From positions 1 through 20,430 of the forward strand of contig JABHFC010000379.1 in NCBI GenBank assembly GCA_018676275.1: 20,430 nt of DNA. Direction: 5' to 3'. The notes under the pieces are model-generated. The model ran no database searches, was not told where the DNA came from, and worked only from the letters and a program-made list of their open reading frames with translations. Made by a program: the position numbers and the translations under genes. Of this stretch, positions 6,574 to 14,568 are shown one piece after another. Position 1 is the stretch's first letter. Each line of letters opens with the position of its first letter. The DNA is from Gammaproteobacteria bacterium (lineage in GTDB: Bacteria; Pseudomonadota; Gammaproteobacteria; Eutrophobiales; Eutrophobiaceae).

Positions 6574-7440
6574 ATGACAGATAGTGTTTTCAAATTAGCA
6601 GTGGCTAAATTTGGTTGTATCGGTGCTGCGCCATTGCTGGACTTGATACTGGATGAAAGAGCAGACAGGAAAGATCTGGAAATTCGCGGTTTTACCAGTG
6701 GAGCGAAACTAGATCCTGACTCCTGTAATGTCATACTCGATCAAATAAAGGACTATGTGCCCGATCTGGTTCTCATAGTAACCCCCAATGCCGCGTTACC
6801 AGGTGCCAGTGGTGCCAGGGATGTACTTGCCGAAGCAAGTCTGCCGACGATTACTATTTCTGATGGACCCTCCAAGAAAGCGTTTATTGGTAAAGATGAT
6901 GATGGCAAGAAGGTGATCAAGGCGCTGGATGGGCAGGGCTTTATTATACTGCCGTCAGATCCAATGATCGGTGCTCGGCGGGAATTTCTTGACCCGACAG
7001 AAATGAGTATCTTTAACGGCGAAGTCATAAAAGTTCTCGCAGCAACAGGTGTTACTCGTTTCATACAACTCGCAATTGATAAGGTTGTGGCAGAAATCAA
7101 GCAGGGGAATACAGCGGAGATGCCGAGACTGGTTGCAGATGCTGAAGATGTTGTTAGCCAGGCTGGTTTCTCGAATCCTTATGCTGCTGCAAAAGCGATT
7201 GCCGCGTTGACGATGTCAGAAACGGTGGCAAAACTTACGACCAAAGCCTGTTTTATGGAAAAAGACGCGGAAAAATATATTCCTCTTGCTGCTGCCGGTC
7301 ATGAAGTTTTGCGTGCCGCTGTGATGCTGGCTGATGAAGCCCGGGAGATGGAAAAAAGCATCGATATGGTAAATAGAACACCACATAGTTCCAGTGGTGA
7401 AACAAAGCGCAAAAATAAGCTTGCTGACAAACCCGTATAA
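6574..7440 (+). CDS. mtd: F420-dependent methylene-tetrahydromethanopterin dehydrogenase (Mtd)
   Basis: Mtd reversibly oxidises methylene-tetrahydromethanopterin to the methenyl form while reducing coenzyme F420. The 288-residue protein matches archaeal Mtd (about 276-283) throughout. KFGCIGAAPLLDLILDERAD (12-31) and SGAKLDPD lie in the N-terminal part. PDLVLIVTPNAALPG (63-77) follows. MIGARREFLDPTEM (131-144) and FNGEVIKVLAATG are central. GFSNPYAAAKA (198-208) and EKYIPLAAAGHEVLRAA (233-249) precede the helix ADEAREMEKSID and RTPH near the end. A Lys/Arg-rich tail of about 18 residues is extra. A GGGGAA ribosome site precedes the ATG. Typical bacterial methylotrophs use unrelated NAD(P)-linked MtdA/MtdB, so this enzyme is unusual here. 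The FrhB-family gene next door could recycle the F420. Confidence 0.93.
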   Translation: MTDSVFKLAVAKFGCIGAAPLLDLILDERADRKDLEIRGFTSGAKLDPDSCNVILDQIKDYVPDLVLIVTPNAALPGASGARDVLAEASLPTITISDGPSKKAFIGKDDDGKKVIKALDGQGFIILPSDPMIGARREFLDPTEMSIFNGEVIKVLAATGVTRFIQLAIDKVVAEIKQGNTAEMPRLVADAEDVVSQAGFSNPYAAAKAIAALTMSETVAKLTTKACFMEKDAEKYIPLAAAGHEVLRAAVMLADEAREMEKSIDMVNRTPHSSSGETKRKNKLADKPV

Positions 7441-7496
7441 ATTTGATTAATATTGTTCACGGAGTCAAAAACTAGTTATTTCTATCTGGAGTTAAT

Positions 7497-8978
7497 ATGA
7501 GCAAGAAGTCAGAAGGTTTGCCCGGTCTGGATGCAGAAGATCAAACCAGCCTGAATGCTCTTCAACATAATTCATTCAAGGATATGATGAATGATGTTGT
7601 AGAAGCAGGCAGCTGTTGCGAGTGTGGGAGTTGCGTGCTTGTTTGTCCACATAACGTTATCGATTACGTAAATAGTAAGCCGAAACAGATAGCAAAGGAA
7701 ACCAATGCTTTTGACTTTTGTGGAATTAGTGAAGGGGTTGGTTGCGATGTCTGTGCATCGGTATGCCCACGTCTCTGGCCACGGGAAAATCATTTTCGTG
7801 ATGCTGTGTTCAAAGACCAGCGCCCTTATGAAGATATCTTTGGCGTCTATAGAAATATTTTCGTTGCCCGTACCAAACGCGATGATCTAAAAGAAAAAGT
7901 GCAGGATGGTGGTATCGTTACCGCACTTTTGGCATGGGCAGTCGAACAGGGCGAGATTGATGGCGCTGTAGTTTCCGCTGTCGGTGAAGAAGATGATCCC
8001 TGTTTCCCGACACCAAAAGTGGCGACTACGGTCGAAGAGATAAAACAGAGTGGTGGCAGCTGGTATACCTATTGTGCAAATAACCTCGCACTGAAAGAGG
8101 TACAGGAAAAAGATCTGAAGCAGGTTGGTTTTGTTGGTGTTCCTTGCCAGATAACTCCCCTGCGCAAAATGGAATATGTTGATCCTGCTTTTCTGGTATC
8201 AGAAAAGAAACGCGAAAAACCAATTACCAGACAACGTGGTTTTCTACGTGGTTTTGCAGAGCGGGTGAACTTCAATATTGGTCTTTTTTGTACCGAAGTG
8301 TTTACGCCTGAGTTGATGACTGAGCGTATTGAAAAGGAAATGGGTATACCGCTTGGCGAAGTCTCCAAATTTAATGTCAAAGGTAAGGTGCTGATTCATA
8401 AAAAGGACGGTTCAGTGGAAACCATTCCGCTTGAAGAAGCGATGCGAGATTATCAGCGACCCGAATGTCATCACTGCGCTGATTTTTCTGCTGAACTTGC
8501 AGATATATCCTGCGGAGGTGTTGGTACTGATCAGGCCACTATCGTAGTGATACGTACTGAAAAGGGTGAGCAGATATGGCGAGATTTTGAGGCCAACGGC
8601 GACGTGGAAGTGATGCCTATCGCGGAAAACAAGCGTGCCTGGAATATATTGCAGCGTCTGGCCCGCAGGCAACGTAACAGAGTTTCGGAAGCTACGATGC
8701 GAAGTGGAACAGCAAAGGGCTTGCCGCAATACATGGCTCAATATGCAGCGCAGTTTGAAAAAGGAAAAATGACTGAGACGAAGAAAAGCGAAGAAGATCT
8801 ACAGTCATGTTACGAGGCGGCTTATGCCGGTGAAGAACAACCACTGGAAGAAATTCGCTATATGGCGGGACAGCCAATACCAAATGATCCTGGGGCACCG
8901 GAACCCGGAGAAAAACGGGCATTACCACCACCACCGACACCTGAACAAGGTGGTGCCTCACCATGCTGGAAAGCCTGA
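7497..8978 (+). CDS. coenzyme F420 hydrogenase/dehydrogenase beta-subunit family protein (FrhB/FpoF-like)
   Basis: Members of this family carry FAD and iron-sulfur clusters and move electrons between F420H2 and a partner such as ferredoxin, quinone or a hydrogenase. The 493-residue protein starts with a two-cluster region: Cys40/41, 43, 46 and 50 (CGSCVLVCP) and Cys75, 83, 86 and 90 (CDVCASVCP). The FrhB core follows with VQDGGIVTALL (135-145), GFVGVPCQITPLR (211-223) and GLFCTEVFTPE (262-272). A further cysteine set, Cys324, Cys327 and Cys339 (CHHCADF and ISCGGVGTD), is typical of the C-terminal FrhB domain. The last 60 or so residues are Pro/Glu-rich and end PCWKA, unlike the core family. 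A TGGAG ribosome site precedes the ATG and mtd lies 56 bp upstream. The stop codon touches a long palindrome that may have altered the C-terminus. The electron partner is not visible. Confidence 0.88.
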   Translation: MSKKSEGLPGLDAEDQTSLNALQHNSFKDMMNDVVEAGSCCECGSCVLVCPHNVIDYVNSKPKQIAKETNAFDFCGISEGVGCDVCASVCPRLWPRENHFRDAVFKDQRPYEDIFGVYRNIFVARTKRDDLKEKVQDGGIVTALLAWAVEQGEIDGAVVSAVGEEDDPCFPTPKVATTVEEIKQSGGSWYTYCANNLALKEVQEKDLKQVGFVGVPCQITPLRKMEYVDPAFLVSEKKREKPITRQRGFLRGFAERVNFNIGLFCTEVFTPELMTERIEKEMGIPLGEVSKFNVKGKVLIHKKDGSVETIPLEEAMRDYQRPECHHCADFSAELADISCGGVGTDQATIVVIRTEKGEQIWRDFEANGDVEVMPIAENKRAWNILQRLARRQRNRVSEATMRSGTAKGLPQYMAQYAAQFEKGKMTETKKSEEDLQSCYEAAYAGEEQPLEEIRYMAGQPIPNDPGAPEPGEKRALPPPPTPEQGGASPCWKA

Positions 8979-9043
8979 ATTCCGGGGACAGTTTACTTAA
9001 TTTATTCAAAGTTGAATAAATTAAGTAAACTGTCCCCGGAATT
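8978..9043. repeat. perfect 32-bp inverted repeat (REP/MITE-like palindrome), possible bidirectional terminator
   Basis: Bases 8978-9009 are the exact reverse complement of 9012-9043, with only AG between. Each arm carries TCCGGGGACAGTTTACTTAA. The element fills the gap between the converging genes at 7497-8978 and 9047-10348. From memory, similar CCGGGGACAG palindromes are dispersed in proteobacterial genomes and are linked to REP-associated tyrosine transposases; this could not be checked. As RNA from either strand it would form a very stable hairpin, so it may end transcription or protect both mRNAs. Confidence 0.9.
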
Positions 9044-9046
9044 TGG

Positions 9047-10348
9047 TTAATTATCAGCAGATTTGTTCAGAGCGTGCCAGTTAGTGTTCCTTGTTATATA
9101 CATTAGTGTCGCCATGATGAAGAACAGGCCAAGACTACCTGTTATAAGCGCGAAGCCTTCGGATTGCAGGGTAACAAAGAGATAAAGATATAGAGCAGCC
9201 AAGACGACGAATACTACAATTGCTTTAAGAATATTATTTAGAACGCTCTTGCTGTACAGGGAAATCAATAAGCTTGAAGCACTGGCACTGAGAAAGTAGG
9301 CAATGTTGAATTTGATGTGTTCCGCCAGAGACAGTAATAACAGGTAAAATATACAGTTTGCCAGGCCAATAAACAGGTACTGGACAGCGTGCATTTTTAT
9401 TCCATCGAGTAATTCGAGCAAAAAATAGATCATAAAGGTCAGACTGATAAACAATACGGCATACTTGGCTGACCGAGTAACCAGTTGATAGGTATTAGCT
9501 GGTTGAATGAATTTCACCCCAAACATATCATGTTCGGAAAACCAATCCAGAGAAACGCGTTCTTCTGTTGAATTTTTTGATTTCATAAATATGTTGTTTA
9601 TATCCCAGATCGCGGTAAAACCATCTTTCTGAATATCATGAGTGGTAGGTAAGAAATCACCCTGGAAGCTGGGAGATCCCCAGTTAGATTTGATGAATAA
9701 CTTTGTATTTTTTGCCAGTGACTGCACGCTAAATGCATCACTTCCTGCCGCCTGATAAATTATTTCAAACTCACCTTTAGCAATCTCATCCGGGGCTATC
9801 GAAGCCTGGAAAATTACCGAGTCTTTATTGTTCTCATCACCCACTGCTATTAATGGCATTGGTACGCCATTCCAGATTAGCTTTGGACTTTTTTTCAGCG
9901 TTTTTATTTGTGTGAAAGGAAACTGAAGCAGTATCTTGTCTACAAGCTCGACATTTTTTTCTTCAGGCAAAACGAATTTTCCTTTAAGAGATAATTGTCC
10001 AAGATAAACAGGTACCTTGTAAATACCACGGTAACGGAGCTGAATATGAAAATTGCCACTTATGTTCAGTGATTCTGCAGCCAGGTTTCTATAAGTAATA
10101 CTTTGGATCCAGCCAGGATTCTTGTTATTAGCTCCAAGCTGGGGAATGGTCAGTATGGGACCACTGAGGGTATGGCCGGCACCCCAAACCCTGGTGATTT
10201 CGCTATTTGCCTGACGGTAAAGATGACTTCTTTCGTAAATAAGTCCTTCAATCATGCTCATTGGGATCAGTAATATCACGACAAGAAAACCAATGAAAAA
10301 TATTTTGAAGCCTGGTGAAGAGCGAAGTGATTTGGATAATAAATTCAT
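9047..10348 (-). CDS. creD: CreD-like inner membrane protein
   Basis: CreD is an inner-membrane protein of unclear biochemical role, linked in enterobacteria to the CreBC two-component system and envelope stress. The 433-residue form starts MNLLSKSLRS with an AGGA at suitable distance; the frame is open upstream to 10399. One N-terminal membrane helix (FFIGFLVVILLIPMSMI) is followed by a long periplasmic domain that opens with the family motif GHTLSGPILTIP. About five C-terminal membrane helices follow, including FLLELL, FYLLLLSLAEHI, LLISLYS and YLYLFVTL. Length and layout fit CreD (about 450 residues). No creB or creC is nearby. It converges on the FrhB-like gene across the palindrome and diverges from the acetolactate-synthase-like gene. 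Confidence 0.9.
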   Translation of the reverse strand: MNLLSKSLRSSPGFKIFFIGFLVVILLIPMSMIEGLIYERSHLYRQANSEITRVWGAGHTLSGPILTIPQLGANNKNPGWIQSITYRNLAAESLNISGNFHIQLRYRGIYKVPVYLGQLSLKGKFVLPEEKNVELVDKILLQFPFTQIKTLKKSPKLIWNGVPMPLIAVGDENNKDSVIFQASIAPDEIAKGEFEIIYQAAGSDAFSVQSLAKNTKLFIKSNWGSPSFQGDFLPTTHDIQKDGFTAIWDINNIFMKSKNSTEERVSLDWFSEHDMFGVKFIQPANTYQLVTRSAKYAVLFISLTFMIYFLLELLDGIKMHAVQYLFIGLANCIFYLLLLSLAEHIKFNIAYFLSASASSLLISLYSKSVLNNILKAIVVFVVLAALYLYLFVTLQSEGFALITGSLGLFFIMATLMYITRNTNWHALNKSADN

Positions 10349-10425
10349 CTGTATTTTGTCCTGTTTGATGGCAATTAAAACATCAAAACCGGGCAACAAT
10401 ATGGCGAGAATCTGGCAATTAGTGT

Positions 10426-10442
10426 TTGCATAAGATATGCAA
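10426..10442. promoter_or_regulatory. 7-bp inverted repeat, candidate operator
   Basis: TTGCATA-AGA-TATGCAA is a perfect palindrome in the 136-bp gap between the divergent creD and acetolactate-synthase-like genes. Its size suits a dimeric repressor site. No regulator gene is adjacent, so the assignment is inference. Confidence 0.35.
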
Positions 10443-10484
10443 GATTGATTCGTGTAAAATCGTGGAAAAAAATGAGGAAGAGTT

Positions 10485-12344
10485 TTGTCTGCCGATAATA
10501 TTACTTACCAGGATTCATCTACCGTTACCGGTGGACGTTTGCAGGATATCAAAGTTGAACAACAGAAAGGCGCTCTCAAAGGTGCACAATTACTGGCTCG
10601 TTGCCTGCAACTTGAAGGTGTAGATGTACTTTTTGGTTACCCTGGCGGTGCCAACCTGGAAATCTTTGATGTACTGCCGCAGTTTGGTATTGAGTGCATC
10701 AGAGTCGAACACGAACAAGGTGCGGTACATGCGGCACAGGGTTATGCGCGTGCCAGTGGCAAAGTCGGTGTTTGTCTCGCGACTTCAGGTCCTGGTGCTA
10801 CTAATCTTGTTACCGGAATCGCCGATGCGAGGTCTGACTCAACCGCAATTGTTGCTATTACCGGGAATGTACCTTCTCATTTACTGGGTAAGAATGCTTT
10901 TCAGGAAGTCGATATTGTTGCTGTGACTAAACCCATTACGAAACGCAATTATCTTGTCGACAGGGTGACAGATATTCCGGAGACGGTTCGCGAGGCATTC
11001 GCACTTGCTGGTGGCAATCGCCCCGGACCGGTACTAATTGATATTCCAAAGGATATTCAGCAACACTATCCGAGAGATCCTGAAGGCAACTATACGCCGC
11101 CTCGTATGCCAGCCGTTCTCTCCGCACCTGAAGCGGAGATAGGTGGACTGACAGACAACCAGTTGCAGGAATGTTTACGTCTTATTAGCGAGGCGCAACG
11201 ACCAGTAATTTATGCCGGAGGTGGGATTGTTTCTTCACAAAGTGAAGAAGACCTGCTAATGCTCGCTGAAAAACTCCAGTGTCCGGTAACAACTACGCTT
11301 ATGGCTGTGGGTGCTTTTCCACCGGGACATCAATTATCCCTGCATGTTCTGGGTATGCATGGCAGTAAATATGCCAATGTTGCAGTGAATGAAGCAGATC
11401 TCGTTTTGGCTTTGGGTGTGCGTTTTGATGATCGTGTCACAGGAAACGTAAACGAATTTATTCGTGAAGGGAAAATTATACATATTGATATTGACAGGGA
11501 TGAGCTGAATAAAAATAAGACAGTGACAATGCCAATTTGTGCCAATGTCAAAATTGCGCTTCAGCAGTTGACAGATGCTGTCGATAACAGAGAGGCGAAT
11601 GAGTGGAACTCCTACCTGACGAAATTACGTACTGATTTCCCTTTTGCTATCGCAGACTGCAAAACTATTAAACCGCAGTATGCTATTAATTTGCTTAGCG
11701 AGCTTACTGGCGGCGAAGCGATCATCAGTTTAGGTGTTGGTCAGCACCAAATGTGGGCTATGCAGTATTATCGTTCTGTCAACAGCCGTTCCTTTTTATC
11801 CAGCTCCGGTTTTGGCACGATGGGTTATGGTTTGCCCGCGGCTATCGGAGCCAAAGTGGCTTGTCCAGAGCGACAGGTTATCGATATTGATGGTGATGGT
11901 AGTTTAAACATGACTATTCACGAACTCAGTACCTGCCATCGTTATGGTATTGGTGTAAAGATTGTGGTTATTAATAATCAGTGGCTGGGTATGGTAAGAC
12001 AATGGCAGGATATGATTTATGATGGTCATCGGGCCTGTTCAGATCTTTCCGATCCGATGATGGAAGTAAAACGCGCTGAAGACATGGATATCTATCCTGA
12101 CTTCATTACTATTGCCGGAGGTTATCGAATTGCGGCTGAACGCGTTACTTCGAAAAATGAATTATCCTCAGCTTACGAACGTATGTTGAGTGATCCGGAC
12201 GAACCTTATTTACTCGATATTATTGTTGAGGCCGATGAAAATGTTTATCCAATGATCCCCGCGGGAGGCAGTTATAAGGAAATAATTATGTTAGCAGAGG
12301 ATATGGGTGGGGAGACTAAAGGCAAACAGGGCTCGAATATTTAG
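10485..12344 (+). CDS. ilvB: acetolactate synthase large-subunit-like TPP enzyme
   Basis: The family joins pyruvate with a second 2-oxoacid using thiamine diphosphate, the first step of branched-chain amino acid synthesis. The protein has 619 residues, slightly longer than usual because of about 30 extra N-terminal residues. VLFGYPGGANLEIFD (48-62) and HEQGAVHAAQGYARA with catalytic Glu77 are present. GKNAFQEVDIVAVTKPITKR and VGQHQMWAMQYY are typical of acetolactate synthases. The TPP-binding motif GDGS to NN is at 470-498, followed by LGMVRQWQDMIYDG. The start is a TTG with GAGGAAG 6 bases upstream; no in-frame ATG is better. The regulatory small subunit IlvH is not nearby. The oxidase gene 28 bp downstream suggests a specialised catabolic carboligase as an alternative. 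Confidence 0.85.
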   Translation: MSADNITYQDSSTVTGGRLQDIKVEQQKGALKGAQLLARCLQLEGVDVLFGYPGGANLEIFDVLPQFGIECIRVEHEQGAVHAAQGYARASGKVGVCLATSGPGATNLVTGIADARSDSTAIVAITGNVPSHLLGKNAFQEVDIVAVTKPITKRNYLVDRVTDIPETVREAFALAGGNRPGPVLIDIPKDIQQHYPRDPEGNYTPPRMPAVLSAPEAEIGGLTDNQLQECLRLISEAQRPVIYAGGGIVSSQSEEDLLMLAEKLQCPVTTTLMAVGAFPPGHQLSLHVLGMHGSKYANVAVNEADLVLALGVRFDDRVTGNVNEFIREGKIIHIDIDRDELNKNKTVTMPICANVKIALQQLTDAVDNREANEWNSYLTKLRTDFPFAIADCKTIKPQYAINLLSELTGGEAIISLGVGQHQMWAMQYYRSVNSRSFLSSSGFGTMGYGLPAAIGAKVACPERQVIDIDGDGSLNMTIHELSTCHRYGIGVKIVVINNQWLGMVRQWQDMIYDGHRACSDLSDPMMEVKRAEDMDIYPDFITIAGGYRIAAERVTSKNELSSAYERMLSDPDEPYLLDIIVEADENVYPMIPAGGSYKEIIMLAEDMGGETKGKQGSNI

Positions 12345-12372
12345 AATTAGTGACTGGAACCAGGTTAAAAAA

Positions 12373-13488
12373 ATGAAAACAGATTTTTGTGTTATTGGCG
12401 GGGGTATCGCGGGCTTATCCATTGCTGCTGAACTCAGCAAAAAAGCCAGTGTCGTTGTTCTTGAAAGGGAACAGGATATTGCCTACCACACCTCCGGGCG
12501 TTCAGCAGCCCTGTATTCGGAGTTGAGTGCTGAATCGACAGCGCTTGCCTTATCAAAGCTGGCTAAGCCATTTCTATTAAGCCCACCGGAGGGTTTTAGT
12601 CAGTATCCCTTACATATTCCTATTACCTGCATATTCACTGCAAAAAAAGATGAGTTAGAACATATTCAGAGCAATGCGGCGAAATTGGAGAACCCGGTTA
12701 CCCTGGATATTGATCAGATGCTGGAGCAGATGCCAATATTGAGAACAGGTGGTGATGGTATTATTGCCGGACTAGTGGAAGAAGATGCTTTCCGAATTGA
12801 TGTGGGTGCCTTAGTGCAGGGATTTCGTGCCATGGTCAAACATAATGGCGGGGCAGTTCAATGCAATGCAGAAGTAACTTCGCTAACAAAAAACAGCGAT
12901 GGCTGGAAAGCGCAACTTGCTAACGGTGAAAGTGTAAATTCAAAATATGTTGTTAATGCTGCTGGTTCCTGGGGAGATGTTATTGCGACCTTAGCAGGTG
13001 TCCCGCCTCTCGGTTTAACCCCCTTTCGACGTAACATCATTATTTTTGATGGCCCGGAAAATACAGATGTCAGCCAGTGGCCGGCGATGGCCAGTATTAC
13101 CGGTGAATACTACTTTCTGCCTGAAGCCGGAAAGTTGATGGGTTCATCAGCAGATGAAGTGCCATCTGAACCCTGTGATGCACAACCGGAAGAATATGAC
13201 ATTGCCCTGGCCGCTCACAATATTGAAAGTGTCACGACACTTGAGATTAAACATATACATCATAAATGGGGTGGACTAAGAACCTTCGCACCGGATCGAC
13301 AACTGGTTGCCGGTTATGATGAAAACGCGGAAGGTTTTTTCTGGTTCGTCGGACAGGGTGGCTTTGGCATGCAAACATCTGCTGCGTCTGCTCGTGCTGC
13401 CGCTTTGCTGGCACTTGAAGAATCTTTACCAAAGGAGTTTGAGGATGCAGGTGTCAGTGCAGAAGTCTTATCTCCAATTCGCTTTTGA
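12373..13488 (+). CDS. FAD-dependent oxidoreductase of the DAO (amino-acid/amine oxidase) family
   Basis: The 371-residue protein starts with the FAD-binding motif CVIGGGIAGLSIAAEL (6-21) and an acidic residue ending strand 2 (VVVLERE, Glu31). HTSGRSAALYSE (39-50) is a further FAD contact region of D-amino-acid-dehydrogenase and glycine-oxidase relatives. The C-terminal part has WGGLRTFAPDRQ and FFWFVGQGGFGMQTS, the usual second half of this fold. The frame is open from 12307, but the ATG at 12373 begins at the FAD motif and has AGG at a good distance. It lies 28 bp downstream of the acetolactate-synthase-like gene and is probably cotranscribed. The substrate (amino acid, amine or 2-hydroxy acid) cannot be told. 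It converges on the LysR gene with only 11 bp between. Confidence 0.88.
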   Translation: MKTDFCVIGGGIAGLSIAAELSKKASVVVLEREQDIAYHTSGRSAALYSELSAESTALALSKLAKPFLLSPPEGFSQYPLHIPITCIFTAKKDELEHIQSNAAKLENPVTLDIDQMLEQMPILRTGGDGIIAGLVEEDAFRIDVGALVQGFRAMVKHNGGAVQCNAEVTSLTKNSDGWKAQLANGESVNSKYVVNAAGSWGDVIATLAGVPPLGLTPFRRNIIIFDGPENTDVSQWPAMASITGEYYFLPEAGKLMGSSADEVPSEPCDAQPEEYDIALAAHNIESVTTLEIKHIHHKWGGLRTFAPDRQLVAGYDENAEGFFWFVGQGGFGMQTSAASARAAALLALEESLPKEFEDAGVSAEVLSPIRF

Positions 13489-13499
13489 GTTTTAAAATT

Positions 13500-14402
13500 T
13501 CACATTGTTGAAATATTACTAAGTATTTTTATGTTATCTGAGAAGTAATCAATAAACATTCGAACTTTGGCAGATACATAACGCGTGTTCGGATATACCA
13601 ACCAAACAGGGAAGGAGTCATATTGATATTTATCAAATATGGAAATCAGACTACCCTTTTTTATATGATCTCTGACATAGAGTTCAGGTAAGCGACAGAT
13701 ACCGAGACCTTCAGTGCTGGCAGTAATCAGTGCAGATGCATTATTACTTCGCCAATTTCCCTGCAGGTCAACATCGACTGCCTGCTTATCCACCTTGAAT
13801 TTCCAGCTGGTACAGGGATCAAAGGTTGCCACGAGGCAATTATGCTTTTTCAGGTCTTCAATCTTTTTTGGCTTTCCGTATTTTTTAAAATACGCTGGCG
13901 ATGCACAAACAAGGTGTGGTAACTCCATCACCTGACGTGCTTTTAAAGACGAATCAGTCAGTTTTCCGTAACGTACCGCCAAATCGTATCCTTCCGCAAC
14001 CAGGTCAACTAGACGACTGGTGACGTGAATATCAATCTTCAGTTGCGGATGTATAGAACTGAATTTCGCTGCGGCAAGTGAAATATATCTTTCCCCCAGG
14101 ATATCAGTACAAACTATACGCAAGTGACCTCGTGGTACATCTTCCAGATTGAGTACAGATTGCTCAGCTTCTTCCAGATTACTGAATAATCTTTCACATT
14201 TAAGAAATAATGTATAACCGGCATCAGTAGTATTTAGTTGCCGGGTTGTGCGGAACAATAACTGCGTACCCAGGTGTTTTTCCAACTGGGTAATTTTTCG
14301 ACTCACTAGTGATTTAGACACACCAAGGCGTTTGGCAGCAGCGGAGAAGCTGCCGCTATCAACGACATATACAAAAGTTTGTAGCAGGTCCCAGCGTTTC
14401 AT
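13500..14402 (-). CDS. LysR-family transcriptional regulator
   Basis: The 300-residue protein has the standard N-terminal winged helix-turn-helix (about residues 4-62): FSAAAKRLGVSKSLVSRKIT is the recognition unit, followed by LEKHLGTQLLFRTTR. A LysR substrate-binding domain spans about 88-290 (GHLRIVCTD, VAEGYDLAVRYG, STEGLGICRLPE). Members usually bind beside a divergently transcribed target and respond to a small-molecule co-inducer. It is divergent from the TonB-dependent receptor across 166 bp, making the receptor and the oxygenase genes after it the likely targets. It resembles the CrgA/DsdC-like group in layout. Confidence 0.93.
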   Translation of the reverse strand: MKRWDLLQTFVYVVDSGSFSAAAKRLGVSKSLVSRKITQLEKHLGTQLLFRTTRQLNTTDAGYTLFLKCERLFSNLEEAEQSVLNLEDVPRGHLRIVCTDILGERYISLAAAKFSSIHPQLKIDIHVTSRLVDLVAEGYDLAVRYGKLTDSSLKARQVMELPHLVCASPAYFKKYGKPKKIEDLKKHNCLVATFDPCTSWKFKVDKQAVDVDLQGNWRSNNASALITASTEGLGICRLPELYVRDHIKKGSLISIFDKYQYDSFPVWLVYPNTRYVSAKVRMFIDYFSDNIKILSNISTM

Positions 14403-14427
14403 TGTTGATCTGGAGTAAACAATAAAG

Positions 14428-14447
14428 TGATAAAATAGATATTATCA
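14428..14447. promoter_or_regulatory. inverted repeat between lysR and TonB receptor, candidate LysR site
   Basis: TGATAA (14428-14433) and TTATCA (14442-14447) form an inverted repeat with an 8-bp spacer in the divergent intergenic region. LysR proteins bind dyads of the T-N11-A type, and this AT-rich dyad lies close to the regulator's own start. Binding is inferred from position and symmetry only. Confidence 0.4.
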
Positions 14448-14568
14448 TTATAATTTCATAAAAGTATACTCCGTTTCCACATGGTGAGGGCTATGGGCTT
14501 CGGGTGCATTTCTCGATTTAGGGTAAATACTGTCCGGAGATCTGTTATCAATAACTGGGGTAATTATT

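Noticed and set aside
14521..14545. Partial copy of the 8978 palindrome upstream of the receptor (ACTGTCCGG)
   Set aside because: Only about nine bases match and there is no second arm.
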